From: Alkalicoccus daliensis
GTDB taxonomy: Bacteria > Bacillota > Bacilli > Bacillales > Salisediminibacteriaceae
Assembly (NCBI RefSeq): GCF_900103955.1
Contig: NZ_FNIL01000001.1
Location: forward strand, 744,001 to 808,000
Reading direction: 5' to 3'
DNA length: 64,000 bases
The position numbers and the translations under genes were made by a program. This document shows positions 56,600 through 64,000 of this stretch, piece by piece (position 1 is the stretch's first letter; every line of letters begins with the position of its first letter). Below the pieces are notes generated by a model, which searched no databases, was not told the DNA's origin, and was given only the letters and a program-made list of their open reading frames with translations.

Positions 56600-57064
56600 A
56601 TGAATAGTGATTTTTTACGAGGTGCTGCTGCTCTGAGTTTTATTCTTGGAGTTATTTCAGCCGTTTATTATTACGTTTTCAGCGAAGAAAATACAGTCGA
56701 AGAAAATTTTTCCTCTAACCAGGTTCAGGAAGTTGAGGAAAACGAATCTGAGGAATTGACAGAAGAGATTCAGCGTTTAGAAGAGACGATTCTCTCCATG
56801 CAGGAAGAAATTAATTCTGGATCGCCAGATAATTCGTCGGATCAGGATGACATTCATAGAGTAGCCATACTAGAAATTAATTCCGGAATGAATTTGGAAG
56901 AGATTTCAGAGCGGCTCGTTCAACTGCAAATGATTGAGGAATCTCAGGATTTAAAAGATGCCGTGCGTGCAAATGACCTGGCACAGAATATTCAAATCGG
57001 AACTTATGAAATTAATGATACGATGAGTCCGGAAGAAATAGCGCATTTGATTGCCGATGAATGA
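56600..57064 (+). CDS. Anchored protein with a YceG/MltG-like C-terminal segment
   Basis: 154 residues. A membrane segment (about 7-25) is followed by a Glu-rich linker and coiled coil (about 35-75). The C terminus RVAILEINSGMNLEEISERLVQLQMIEESQDLKDAVRANDLAQNIQIGTYEINDTMSPEEIAHLI recalls the N-terminal LysM-like part of MltG/YceG lytic transglycosylases, but the catalytic domain is absent. It ends at a strong terminator shared with pbpA. Not a complete MltG. Confidence 0.7.
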   Translation: MNSDFLRGAAALSFILGVISAVYYYVFSEENTVEENFSSNQVQEVEENESEELTEEIQRLEETILSMQEEINSGSPDNSSDQDDIHRVAILEINSGMNLEEISERLVQLQMIEESQDLKDAVRANDLAQNIQIGTYEINDTMSPEEIAHLIADE

Positions 57065-57100
57065 AAAAAAGCTGATCCAGTCATCTGGATCAGCTTTTTT
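57064..57100. terminator. Bidirectional terminator between the small-protein pair and pbpA
   Basis: AAAAAAAGCTGATCCAG, loop TCAT, CTGGATCAGCTTTTTT, a perfect stem with runs on both sides. Confidence 0.93.
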
Positions 57101-57105
57101 ATAAT

Positions 57106-59148
57106 TTAATTTTCAGTTTCCTCTTCAGGATCAATAATTTCTGCTCCATCCTCGGGCTGCTGTGGACCTTCCCGCTCTTCCTTCAGCTCAAAGTAGGCTT
57201 CAGCTGCACGTTCTGCAATCGTATTGGCGATACCTGCTGCATCAGAATCTGTATCCACTCCTGGAGCAACAACAGAAAAAGCTACCTCAGGATCCTCATA
57301 CGGTCCAAAACCGACGAACGTTTGATTATGCGCTTCTTCTCCATTAACGGTTACCTGCGCAGTTCCTGTTTTTCCAGCCATTTCTACATCGAGATTGTTA
57401 AAGTAGGCACGCGCAGTACCTTGATTTCCATTGATAACTCTATGAAACCCAGTTTTTATTCTATCAAAGTAGGTTTGATCTACATCAATAATATTCAATA
57501 CTTCCGGTTCGAACTGATGAGAAATAGTTCCCCATTCCTCAGACTGCGGATCCGGATCGATAATTTCGCTTACTACCCGCGGTGCTATTCTTACCCCATC
57601 GTTGGCTATTGTAGATACATACTGCGCAAGCTGCATAGGCGTATACGTATCAAACTGGCCAAAAGAAAGGAAGAGCATGCTTCCTGGATCTATTATCCCA
57701 CCATTAATACCAGCGAACTCACTTGGAAGATCAATTCCTGTTTCTACTCCCAGGCCAAACTGCTGATAATAAGAACGAAGAATATCGTATCCACGAGTAT
57801 AATTCCCCCAATTACGTCCGGAAACGCCCGGCACGTAATCTACCAGCCGCATAGCAACTTCCACCATATAAATATTGGAAGAACGCTCCAAAGCCGTTAA
57901 ATCATCAACATAGCCTAATTGATTTACCGATCTTATCGGCTGGGAGCCCGGCAGATTAATCGGTCTGTCATATATGCCGGATCCAGGCGGCAGAACTCCC
58001 GTATCATATCCAGCGAGCACAGTTGCTCCCTTCATTGATGATCCGACTACGTAGCCCTGGGTAAACGTACCAAGGTCACTGCTTCCTCCAGCCATGGAGA
58101 GCACTTCCCCTGTATCAGGTTCCATCATTACTACATAAGCATCAGGGTCTGCAATAAAATCGCTGCTGCGGTCTTCGAGCACCTCATCAATAATTTCGCT
58201 GACCCGCTGCTGCAACTCCATATCAAACGTAAGCATTAAATCATTGCCCCTGCTCCCAGGTTCTTCTTCTGGACTGCGAATGATATTCCCGCTTTGATCT
58301 GTGTAGTTTTCCAAACTTCCATTCCGGCCTCTCAGCACGTTTTCATATTGCGCTTCCAGATAACTATTACCCACTTCATCATTTCTCTGGTAGCCTTTCG
58401 CTAGAAATCCACTTAAATCATCTCTAGGAATTGAACCTACCCGTCCAAATATAGAACTCATATGATCACCGTAAACATATCTCCGAGTGGAATCACGAAT
58501 AATATCTACCCCTGGTAAATATTCCATATGCTCCATTATCTGCGCAGCTTCTTCATATTCCACTCCACGCAGCACTTTATGTGGCACATCGTTATAACCG
58601 CTGTTGAATTCACGCCAAATCATAAACACTTCCAGTTCTTCTTCAGAAAAAGAACCCAGCTCTTCCTGCGTAATAGCTTCTATTCGCTGAGTATGAGCTT
58701 CTCCATCACTAAGCTCCTGCTGATTCTGCTGTTCTAAGGTTAATTTTTCCTCAAACTCTTCAGGATTCAGCAGCGCCCAGTATTCTCTTCGGTCTCTCTC
58801 GTATCTGGATTCTATGCCCTCAGTATCCAGCGTAATAAACTCATTTAAATCAGCCGCTGTCGCTAACAGTTCTTCCTGAGGACGGTTTCGATTTGTATAA
58901 GTAACTGTTAACTGAAGTTTATTATCTACCAGCAGGTTGCCGTACCTATCATACATAAGACCTCTCGGGGCTTCTACTTCCTGACTGACACTCACTTCAT
59001 TTTCCAATTGATTCTGGAACTCTTCTCCCTGCACAATCTGCACTACTCCGAGACGCAGGATTAATGCAGAAAACAATAAAAAGACTACAAAAAATAATAT
59101 ATTCAGGCGAATGGACAAATGTGATTTATGTATTTTTTTCTCACTCAT
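57106..59148 (-). CDS. pbpA: Class B penicillin-binding protein (PBP2)
   Basis: Peptidoglycan transpeptidase, 680 residues, anchored by one N-terminal membrane segment (about 14-35). The PBP dimerisation domain (SVSQEVEAPRGLMYDRYGNLL) spans roughly 55-300. The transpeptidase domain has the SxxK motif in VVGSSMKGATV, SxN in ALERSSNIYM and KTG in EMAGKTGTAQV. The acidic C terminus EEREGPQQPEDGAEIIDPEEETEN is of the type seen in salt-loving bacteria. In B. subtilis pbpA is also the neighbour of sodA. Confidence 0.94.
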   Translation of the reverse strand: MSEKKIHKSHLSIRLNILFFVVFLLFSALILRLGVVQIVQGEEFQNQLENEVSVSQEVEAPRGLMYDRYGNLLVDNKLQLTVTYTNRNRPQEELLATAADLNEFITLDTEGIESRYERDRREYWALLNPEEFEEKLTLEQQNQQELSDGEAHTQRIEAITQEELGSFSEEELEVFMIWREFNSGYNDVPHKVLRGVEYEEAAQIMEHMEYLPGVDIIRDSTRRYVYGDHMSSIFGRVGSIPRDDLSGFLAKGYQRNDEVGNSYLEAQYENVLRGRNGSLENYTDQSGNIIRSPEEEPGSRGNDLMLTFDMELQQRVSEIIDEVLEDRSSDFIADPDAYVVMMEPDTGEVLSMAGGSSDLGTFTQGYVVGSSMKGATVLAGYDTGVLPPGSGIYDRPINLPGSQPIRSVNQLGYVDDLTALERSSNIYMVEVAMRLVDYVPGVSGRNWGNYTRGYDILRSYYQQFGLGVETGIDLPSEFAGINGGIIDPGSMLFLSFGQFDTYTPMQLAQYVSTIANDGVRIAPRVVSEIIDPDPQSEEWGTISHQFEPEVLNIIDVDQTYFDRIKTGFHRVINGNQGTARAYFNNLDVEMAGKTGTAQVTVNGEEAHNQTFVGFGPYEDPEVAFSVVAPGVDTDSDAAGIANTIAERAAEAYFELKEEREGPQQPEDGAEIIDPEEETEN

Positions 59149-59202
59149 AATTACACCCTCTATTTACATTGCTGCATTCCGCAGTAACTTAAAATTTTTA
59201 AA

Positions 59203-59236
59203 AGGGTGTCCCAAAGTGAAACTTTCAGGACACCCT
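59203..59236 (-). terminator. Terminator-like hairpin between sodA and pbpA
   Basis: AGGGTGTCC / GGACACCCT perfect 9-bp stem with an inner GAAAG/CTTT pairing. On the minus strand it is followed by TTTTAAAAATTTT. It lies 55 bp upstream of the pbpA start, downstream of sodA. Confidence 0.65.
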
Positions 59237-59529
59237 CAAGAAACTATTGCCCGCATGTGCGGTTATCTTCAAGATTTCACGAACCCGCCCTAGGCAGGTG
59301 GGTGCCCGCAAAACTGGCTTCAACTTCCTGAAAAAATCAGGCGTGTTGTCGACAGTTTAATATAAGGCTCCCGAAGTGAATTGGTGTTCGGTTCGAATTA
59401 AACTGGAAGTTCACCAACACCGCAGGCAGTTATTAATCTAAAACAAGTATACAACACTATTTACCTTTTAATCAATATTACTGAAATGTCTTTTATATGA
59501 AAGTTTTTTCAAGAGAAGATTTGCCGGAA
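59237..59529. other. Non-coding spacer between sodA and pbpA
   Basis: About 290 bp (420 bp for the whole gap). No gene. It has GC-richer sequence with partial inverted repeats such as GGTGTT (59380s) / AACACC (59417-59422), probably repeat debris, then AT-rich sequence up to the sodA terminator. The pbpA promoter is expected near 59150-59200. Confidence 0.45.
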
Positions 59530-59563
59530 AATAAAAGACGGCCTTTTATAAAAAGGCCGCCTC
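59530..59563 (-). terminator. Terminator of sodA
   Basis: On the minus strand GGCGGCCTTTTTATAAAAGGCCGTC followed by TTTTATTTT, 5 bp after the sodA stop. Confidence 0.9.
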
Positions 59564-59568
59564 ATTAA

Positions 59569-60177
59569 TTATTTTGCGTCAGCGTAGCGCTTTGCTACTT
59601 CATCCCAATTAACTACATTGAAAAATGCATCTACATAATCAGGGCGCTTGTTTTGATACTTGAGATAATAAGCATGCTCCCAAACGTCTACACCAAGTAA
59701 TGGAGTTTTACCTTCACTAATAGGTGTATCCTGGTTTGGAGTAGTCATTACTTCAAGCTGGCCGTTATTAACTACAAGCCAGGACCAGCCGGAACCAAAG
59801 CGAGTTAACGCACCATTTTTAAATTCTTCTTTAAATTTGTCAAAACTTCCAAAAGCTTTGTCGATAGCTTCTGCTAATTCTCCGTCTGGAGTACCGCCGC
59901 CATCCGGGGACATCATTTTCCAGAAAATTGTGTGGTTGTAATGACCGCCGCCGTTATTTCGGACAGGACCTTTCACGCTATCTGGAAGCGAGTTTAAGTC
60001 TGTTAGGAGCTCTTCAATGCTTTTGTTTTGAAGATCGGAGTGACCTTCTAACGCATCATTCAGCTTCGTGACATACGTGTTGTGGTGCTTACCGTGGTGA
60101 ATTTTCATAGTTTCCTCATCAATGTGAGGTTCTAGAGCGTTGTGTGCATAAGGTAAATCTGGTAGTGTAAATGCCAT
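59569..60177 (-). CDS. sodA: Superoxide dismutase [Mn/Fe]
   Basis: Converts superoxide to oxygen and hydrogen peroxide. It has 202 residues. Metal ligands are His in [13 protein letters not shown], His in [12 protein letters not shown], Asp in [16 protein letters not shown] and His in the same segment. The Gly/Gln region [12 protein letters not shown] is typical of the Mn type. ATG follows AAGGAGGAGAT. The broken mntR at 30.5 kb may matter to its manganese supply. Confidence 0.96.
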   Translation of the reverse strand: MAFTLPDLPYAHNALEPHIDEETMKIHHGKHHNTYVTKLNDALEGHSDLQNKSIEELLTDLNSLPDSVKGPVRNNGGGHYNHTIFWKMMSPDGGGTPDGELAEAIDKAFGSFDKFKEEFKNGALTRFGSGWSWLVVNNGQLEVMTTPNQDTPISEGKTPLLGVDVWEHAYYLKYQNKRPDYVDAFFNVVNWDEVAKRYADAK

Positions 60178-60284
60178 TCATATCTCCTCCTTAAAATTTA
60201 TGATCCAATGCAGTCAGAAAACCAATCTTTTGAAATGTTTCCTGCATTACTTACAATATCAAACATTCCACAACCTTTCAAATA

Positions 60285-60629
60285 TTAAACCTTCTCTGCT
60301 GATCGGACTTTCATCCGCGGGTTTAACATTTGCGCAGGCGATGAAAGTTGGAACGCACCTGCTTTTTCATTGTAATCTATTTTCATATTTTCCTCATAAA
60401 TCCAGTCTACTCTGGAATCAAGCGCAGCCAGAAAGGAGTCTGCGTTCGTTTCAATAAAAGAAATACTTTGCGGCAGCTGAGATTCTGATGTTAAAACCAG
60501 ATCACTCACTCCGTTGACAACACAACCTGTGCCCGCCGTCTCATGACTAATGAATAATACATTCAGCTCTTCAGGAAAATTCATTTCGCTCAACTTTTCC
60601 AGTGCGGCATTTGTAATTTCTACTTTCAC
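60285..60629 (-). CDS. IscA/HesB-like protein (YqkB family)
   Basis: 114 residues with the HesB/IscA-like fold. The segment FISHETAGTGCVVNGVSDLVL keeps one conserved Cys; the C-terminal Cys-x-Cys of true A-type scaffolds is missing, as in the YqkB subfamily. Role in iron-sulfur metabolism is only inferred. ATG follows AAGGAGAGGTTCAAAGTG. It lies 107 bp upstream of sodA with no terminator between them, so co-transcription is possible. Confidence 0.8.
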   Translation of the reverse strand: MKVEITNAALEKLSEMNFPEELNVLFISHETAGTGCVVNGVSDLVLTSESQLPQSISFIETNADSFLAALDSRVDWIYEENMKIDYNEKAGAFQLSSPAQMLNPRMKVRSAEKV

Positions 60630-60855
60630 TTTGAACCTCTCCTTTCCACTCCAATATATACATTTCCCTTTAAAATCGATTTACAAACTAATTATGATTA
60701 TTATAAATTATAAAGATTCATATAAATCTAAGAAAACACAGCACTTCTGCGCACCTATCTATAACACCAACCAGCTTAATCAGAGCCTTTTAATTATAGC
60801 TGTAAAAATGTACAAATAAAAAACGAGAAGCATCAGCTTCTCGTTGAATACATTA

Positions 60856-60948
60856 TGGAGGAGGAAGAGGGATTCGAACCCCCGCGGGCTTTGACACCCC
60901 TGTTGGTTTTCAAGACCAATCCCTTCAGCCAGACTTGGGTATTCCTCC
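60856..60948 (-). tRNA. tRNA-Ser (UGA)
   Basis: Acceptor GGAGGAA / TTCCTCC, long variable arm, anticodon loop CTTGAAAA (UGA), T-loop GGTTCGAATCC and an encoded CCA. The discriminator base reads U73 rather than the usual G73 of serine tRNAs. It is the last (downstream) of three tandem tRNA genes. Confidence 0.93.
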
Positions 60949-60960
60949 TCAGGAAAATAA

Positions 60961-61037
60961 TGGTGGACCCTGCAGGACTCGAACCTGCGACCGGACGGTT
61001 ATGAGCCGTCAGCTCTAACCAACTGAGCTAAGGGTCC
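60961..61037 (-). tRNA. tRNA with CAU anticodon, probably tRNA-Ile2 (lysidine)
   Basis: Acceptor GGACCCT / AGGGTCC, D-loop AGCTCAGTTGGTTAGAGC, anticodon loop CTCATAA, T-loop GGTTCGAGTCC and an encoded CCA. Compared with elongator tRNA-Met of Bacillus it differs strongly and instead resembles Bacillus tRNA-Ile2, whose CAU is changed to read AUA by TilS. 77 nt. Confidence 0.9.
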
Positions 61038-61054
61038 AATCATATGTAAAAGGT

Positions 61055-61131
61055 TGGTAGCGGCGGAGGGGATCGAACCCCCGACCTCACGGGTATGAAC
61101 CGTACGCTCTAGCCAGCTGAGCTACACCGCC
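61055..61131 (-). tRNA. tRNA-Met (CAU), elongator
   Basis: Acceptor GGCGGTG with a matching CGCCGCT-type 3' strand, D-loop AGCTCAGCTGGCTAGAGC, anticodon loop TTCATAC, T-loop GGTTCGATCCC and an encoded CCA. It closely matches elongator tRNA-Met of Bacillus. It is the first of the three tRNAs on this strand. Confidence 0.92.
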
Positions 61132-61234
61132 ATTTCTGCAAAGACAAGTAATATCTTAGCATGCACCTTTTAAATTAGTCAACGTTTTTTAAAAAATATT
61201 TTTTTAAGATAATCTTCTTGGTTAAATACTGCGT

Positions 61235-62866
61235 TTATTCTCCCTCTTCAGCTACTGCTTCTGCAATATTTACAGAGTGGTCTCCAATTCTTTCCAGGTT
61301 GCTGATCATGTCTACAAATACGATACCTGCTGAACCTTCACAAAGACCTTCATTCAAACGCATAATATGTTTCTTTCGAAGCTGACGTTCCATTTTATCT
61401 ATCTCTTCTTCTTTTAAGATTGCAGAGCGCGCCATTTCTACATTATCATTGTCCAAAGCTTCAAAAGCTTCTTTCAACGTGGCAATCGTTAATGTAAACA
61501 TTTCTTCCAGGTCCTCCATCGCGGACTGTGAAAGTTTCACCTTATTTGCCACCTGATATTCTTTTAATTCTATAATGTTTTCCATATGATCGCCGACACG
61601 TTCAATATCCCGGACTGTATCCATCAGCATTGAATGATATCTGGAATCAGCCGCTGTGAGGGAATTTGTTGAAATTCTGGTTAAATAATCGGTGATTTTT
61701 CTATCCAGATTATTAATAGCATCTTCAAACTGATACGTAAGTTCTGCGTGACGTTTGTTATTTGTTTTAACAAATTCTGCTGCTTCCTGCAGCCCCTGGG
61801 AAGATAATTCTCCCATACGGAGCGTTTCCTTTTTCGCCTGTGATAAGGCGATAGAAGATGATTGTGAAATGATGCTTGGATCAAGATGCTGCGCTTTATA
61901 TTCAATTATCATATCATTACCCGGAATTATCTTTGTTACTGCGAGTGCAAGCAGCGCCACAAAAGGCAGCTGTATTAATACATTTGACACGTTAAATATA
62001 CCGTGCGCAAAAGCAATCGTCATCTCAGGATTTAAATTTAATGATTCCTGAAAATATGCGACCATCGAGATATACGGCCGAATAATAATTAAGACGAGAA
62101 TAGTACCTACTACATTAAAGATAACATGTGTAAGCGCAGCGCGTTTCGCAGCAATCGAGGCCCCGAGAGATGCTAATACAGCTGTAATTGTTGTCCCAAT
62201 ATTATCTCCAAACAATACAGGAAGTGCGGCATCCAAATCAAGAGCCCCCTGAGCAAAAAGCTGCTGAAGCAAACCAATTGCAGCGGAAGAACTTTGAACA
62301 CTTACCGTAAAAATAGTACCAATCAAAACTCCGAGCAGCGGATTCGCACTCATATTTACTGTAAGTTCTGCAAAAGCTTCCAGTTCCCTTAACGGCCGCA
62401 GTCCGTCCCCCATTAGATTCAGTCCATAAAACAATGCACCAAACCCAAAGAAAACCTGTCCGTAGTTATTTGCCTTTTTATTTTTAAAGAAAAATATAAG
62501 AAATGTTCCTACCGCAACAATAGGCAGCGCATAATCTGAAATATTCAGCCCGATAATAAATGCTGTAACTGTTGTTCCTATGTTTGCACCCATGATCACA
62601 CCGATCGACTGCCGCAGTGTCATAAATCCTGCGTTAACAAGACCAATTGCAAGTACAGTGGTACCTGTACTTGTCTGCAGTAATATTGTCACTACAATCC
62701 CAGCAAGAACACCCATAATTGGATTACTCGTAAATTTATCTAATATATCCCGCAGTTTGTCTCCAGCTACTTTTTGTAATCCATCCCCCATATATTTAAT
62801 TCCAAAAAGAAAAATAGCAAGGCCTCCGACAAACATAAATATTAAATCTCTTAATTCCATATCCAA
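61235..62866 (-). CDS. Na/Pi cotransporter family protein
   Basis: Sodium-driven phosphate symporter, 543 residues. Two inverted membrane repeats carry the substrate motifs QTSTGTTVLAIGL (first) and QSSSAAIGLLQQL (second), with GANIGTT and GDNIGTT loops. A PhoU-like helical domain fills about 345-543 (RDIERVGDHMENI, LERIGDHSVNIAEAV). In B. subtilis this position holds the pst high-affinity transport genes; here a sodium symporter, in line with a salt-loving lifestyle. ATG follows AGGGGGACATCGTTTTGG. A PhoP box lies 64-91 bp upstream. Confidence 0.93.
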   Translation of the reverse strand: MDMELRDLIFMFVGGLAIFLFGIKYMGDGLQKVAGDKLRDILDKFTSNPIMGVLAGIVVTILLQTSTGTTVLAIGLVNAGFMTLRQSIGVIMGANIGTTVTAFIIGLNISDYALPIVAVGTFLIFFFKNKKANNYGQVFFGFGALFYGLNLMGDGLRPLRELEAFAELTVNMSANPLLGVLIGTIFTVSVQSSSAAIGLLQQLFAQGALDLDAALPVLFGDNIGTTITAVLASLGASIAAKRAALTHVIFNVVGTILVLIIIRPYISMVAYFQESLNLNPEMTIAFAHGIFNVSNVLIQLPFVALLALAVTKIIPGNDMIIEYKAQHLDPSIISQSSSIALSQAKKETLRMGELSSQGLQEAAEFVKTNNKRHAELTYQFEDAINNLDRKITDYLTRISTNSLTAADSRYHSMLMDTVRDIERVGDHMENIIELKEYQVANKVKLSQSAMEDLEEMFTLTIATLKEAFEALDNDNVEMARSAILKEEEIDKMERQLRKKHIMRLNEGLCEGSAGIVFVDMISNLERIGDHSVNIAEAVAEEGE

Positions 62867-62929
62867 AACGATGTCCCCCTGATTTCAATATGTATCGTTC
62901 GTTGACCCGTGTTCATCCTACGTGAAGTT

Positions 62930-62957
62930 TGTAAATTATATGTTAAGGTTTTGTAAA
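62930..62957 (-). promoter_or_regulatory. PhoP (Pho) box upstream of the Na/Pi cotransporter
   Basis: On the minus strand TTTACA, TTAACA, TTTACA at exact 11-bp steps (62952-62957, 62941-62946, 62930-62935), the TTNACA-N5 repeat pattern of PhoP sites. A fourth TTTACA lies 20 bp upstream (62972-62977). It sits in the divergent gap, so it could also act on the DUF1189 gene, but the phosphate transporter is the natural target. Confidence 0.7.
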
Positions 62958-63056
62958 GATTTTATTAAGTTTGTAAATAACTGATTTTGTTGTATTAAAT
63001 TAATTCAAACTGTAAAATAGTTCATGCAGTTCATATACATAAGAAGGAGAGTAAAA

Positions 63057-63842
63057 ATGAATATCTTCCAACAATTTATTAAAAGTTTGTATTCCCCTGA
63101 GACAATAGCGAAGTTTAGAATGGCGAAAATTGGAAGAACAATTTTATATGTATTCCTTTTAATGCTGATTGCATCAATCCCTATGTTTATTTCTCTAACT
63201 ATATCATTATCCGCATTATTTGCAGCGGGAGATCAGTATATGCAAGAAATACCTGATTTCGATATTGAGAATGGAGTGCTTCAGGCTGATCAGGAAGAAC
63301 CATACGTGAACGATGAAGATGATATGACGTTAGTATTTGATTCTACGGGTGACATGTCCGGAGGAGACCTTGAAGAATACGGAAATGTGATTGCATTTTT
63401 GGAAAGAGAAATAATATTTGTAACGGGGGGAGTAGCAGAACGGATCGCCTATCAGGAATTTGGTATTGATGTTTCCAAGCAGGAGCTTGAGAATTTTTAC
63501 ACTACGCTGAGCGATTTGTCTATTTTAATTATTACCATTGTTCTTGCAGGTTTTTATCTATTTAATACTGCACTAAAATTTCTTGGTATTTTTACTTTGT
63601 CGGTAATTGCTCTTGCAATGAAAAAGAATACAGCAGACCACCTGCGTTACAGACATTGCTGGATACTTGCTGCTTATACTGTAACCCTTCCAACCATTCT
63701 GTTTGCAGTCCTCGAAGGCCTTGGGTTATTAATTCCATTTTCGTTTGTGATCTATTGGATTATTGCAGCAGTAATGATGAATTTGGTTTTAAAACAGGTT
63801 CCGGCTCCTAAAACACGACCTGCCGAAGAAAATACCTTAAAC
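63057..63842 (+). CDS. yqgB: DUF1189 membrane protein (YqgB-like)
   Basis: About 261 residues from the ATG that follows AAGGAGAGTAAAA. Membrane segments lie near residues 32-55, 150-185 and 205-245, flanking an acidic extracellular loop (YMQEIPDFDIENGVLQADQEE). The N terminus FQQFIKSLYSPETIAKFRMAKIG is the DUF1189 signature. B. subtilis YqgB is of unknown function and lies near sodA and pbpA as here. The stop at 63842 follows NTLN. Confidence 0.88.
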
Positions 63843-63867
63843 TGAAATTATTAATTATACTCCTTGA

Positions 63868-63897
63868 TTGTTTATTGTTTAAATCAAGTGCTATAAT
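63868..63897 (+). promoter_or_regulatory. Possible sigma-A promoter for a gene beyond the right edge
   Basis: TTGTTT, 18 bp, TATAAT. About 90 bp further on, GGAGGTGAT (63987-63995) looks like a ribosome site, with the window ending TTTTGCG; the coding start is probably just outside the window. Confidence 0.4.
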
Positions 63898-64000
63898 TCA
63901 GAGGAAAGATATTTTAAAATAAACTTGTTATTAGTTTCGAAAGAAAATGTTTTAAGGTATATTATAAATAGCAGGATTCATTGACGGAGGTGATTTTGCG

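Overview
The window is chromosomal DNA of a low-GC, Gram-positive Bacillaceae bacterium. Gene order is collinear, with gaps, with the bkdB-to-yqgB stretch of the Bacillus subtilis chromosome. Many proteins are Glu/Asp-rich. Between ispA and dxs there is an OLE RNA with its protein partner OapA, a pair known from extremophilic (alkaliphilic, halophilic, anaerobic) Firmicutes. Together these suggest a halo- or alkaliphilic relative of Bacillus. No phage, insertion sequence with a transposase gene or CRISPR array was seen.

Layout. 1-10.3 kb (minus): a branched-chain 2-oxo acid operon, ptb-bcd-buk-lpdV-bkdAA-bkdAB-bkdB, behind a sigma-54 promoter, with its enhancer-binding activator bkdR. 10.4-18.1 kb: a DUF2627 protein, spo0A, recN, ahrC, yqxC and dxs. 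18.1-23.1 kb: oapA, OLE RNA, ispA, xseB, xseA, folD and nusB, transcribed toward dxs. 23.9-28.8 kb: yqhY, accC, accB, a short unknown gene, efp, yqhT and aroQ. 29-35.5 kb: two small membrane-protein genes (plus), a frameshifted mntR, a B12-dependent ribonucleotide reductase, lipM and a rhodanese-like gene. 35.6-40.4 kb: the glycine cleavage genes gcvT-gcvPA-gcvPB behind a tandem glycine riboswitch, and aroK. 40.4-44.4 kb: a complete comGA-comGG competence pilus operon. 44.5-56 kb: a ytxH stress protein, yqgY, yqgX, yqgW, glcK, yqgQ, a yueI-like gene, gluP, ldh, a DUF92 gene, 5-FTHF cyclo-ligase and rpmG. 56.2-64 kb: two small membrane proteins, a class B PBP, sodA, an IscA-like protein, three tRNAs, a Na/Pi cotransporter and a DUF1189 protein.

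The most informative absences are sporulation genes. The eight-gene spoIIIA operon normally lies between efp and accB, and spoIVB between recN and spo0A. Both are missing from those positions while spo0A is intact. This suggests a lineage that has lost, or is losing, sporulation but keeps Spo0A for other roles. mntR is broken by one missing base in a poly-A tract.

Readable regulation includes a sigma-54 promoter (ptb), a glycine riboswitch (gcvT), a Rex operator (ldh), a PhoP box (Na/Pi transporter), an NrdR box (nrdJ), a SigB-type promoter (ytxH), and a FapR-like operator plus a perfect cre site (accBC). Several long intergenic gaps hold decayed copies of at least two families of dispersed non-coding repeats. 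One of these lies between two copies of a 29-bp terminator palindrome.
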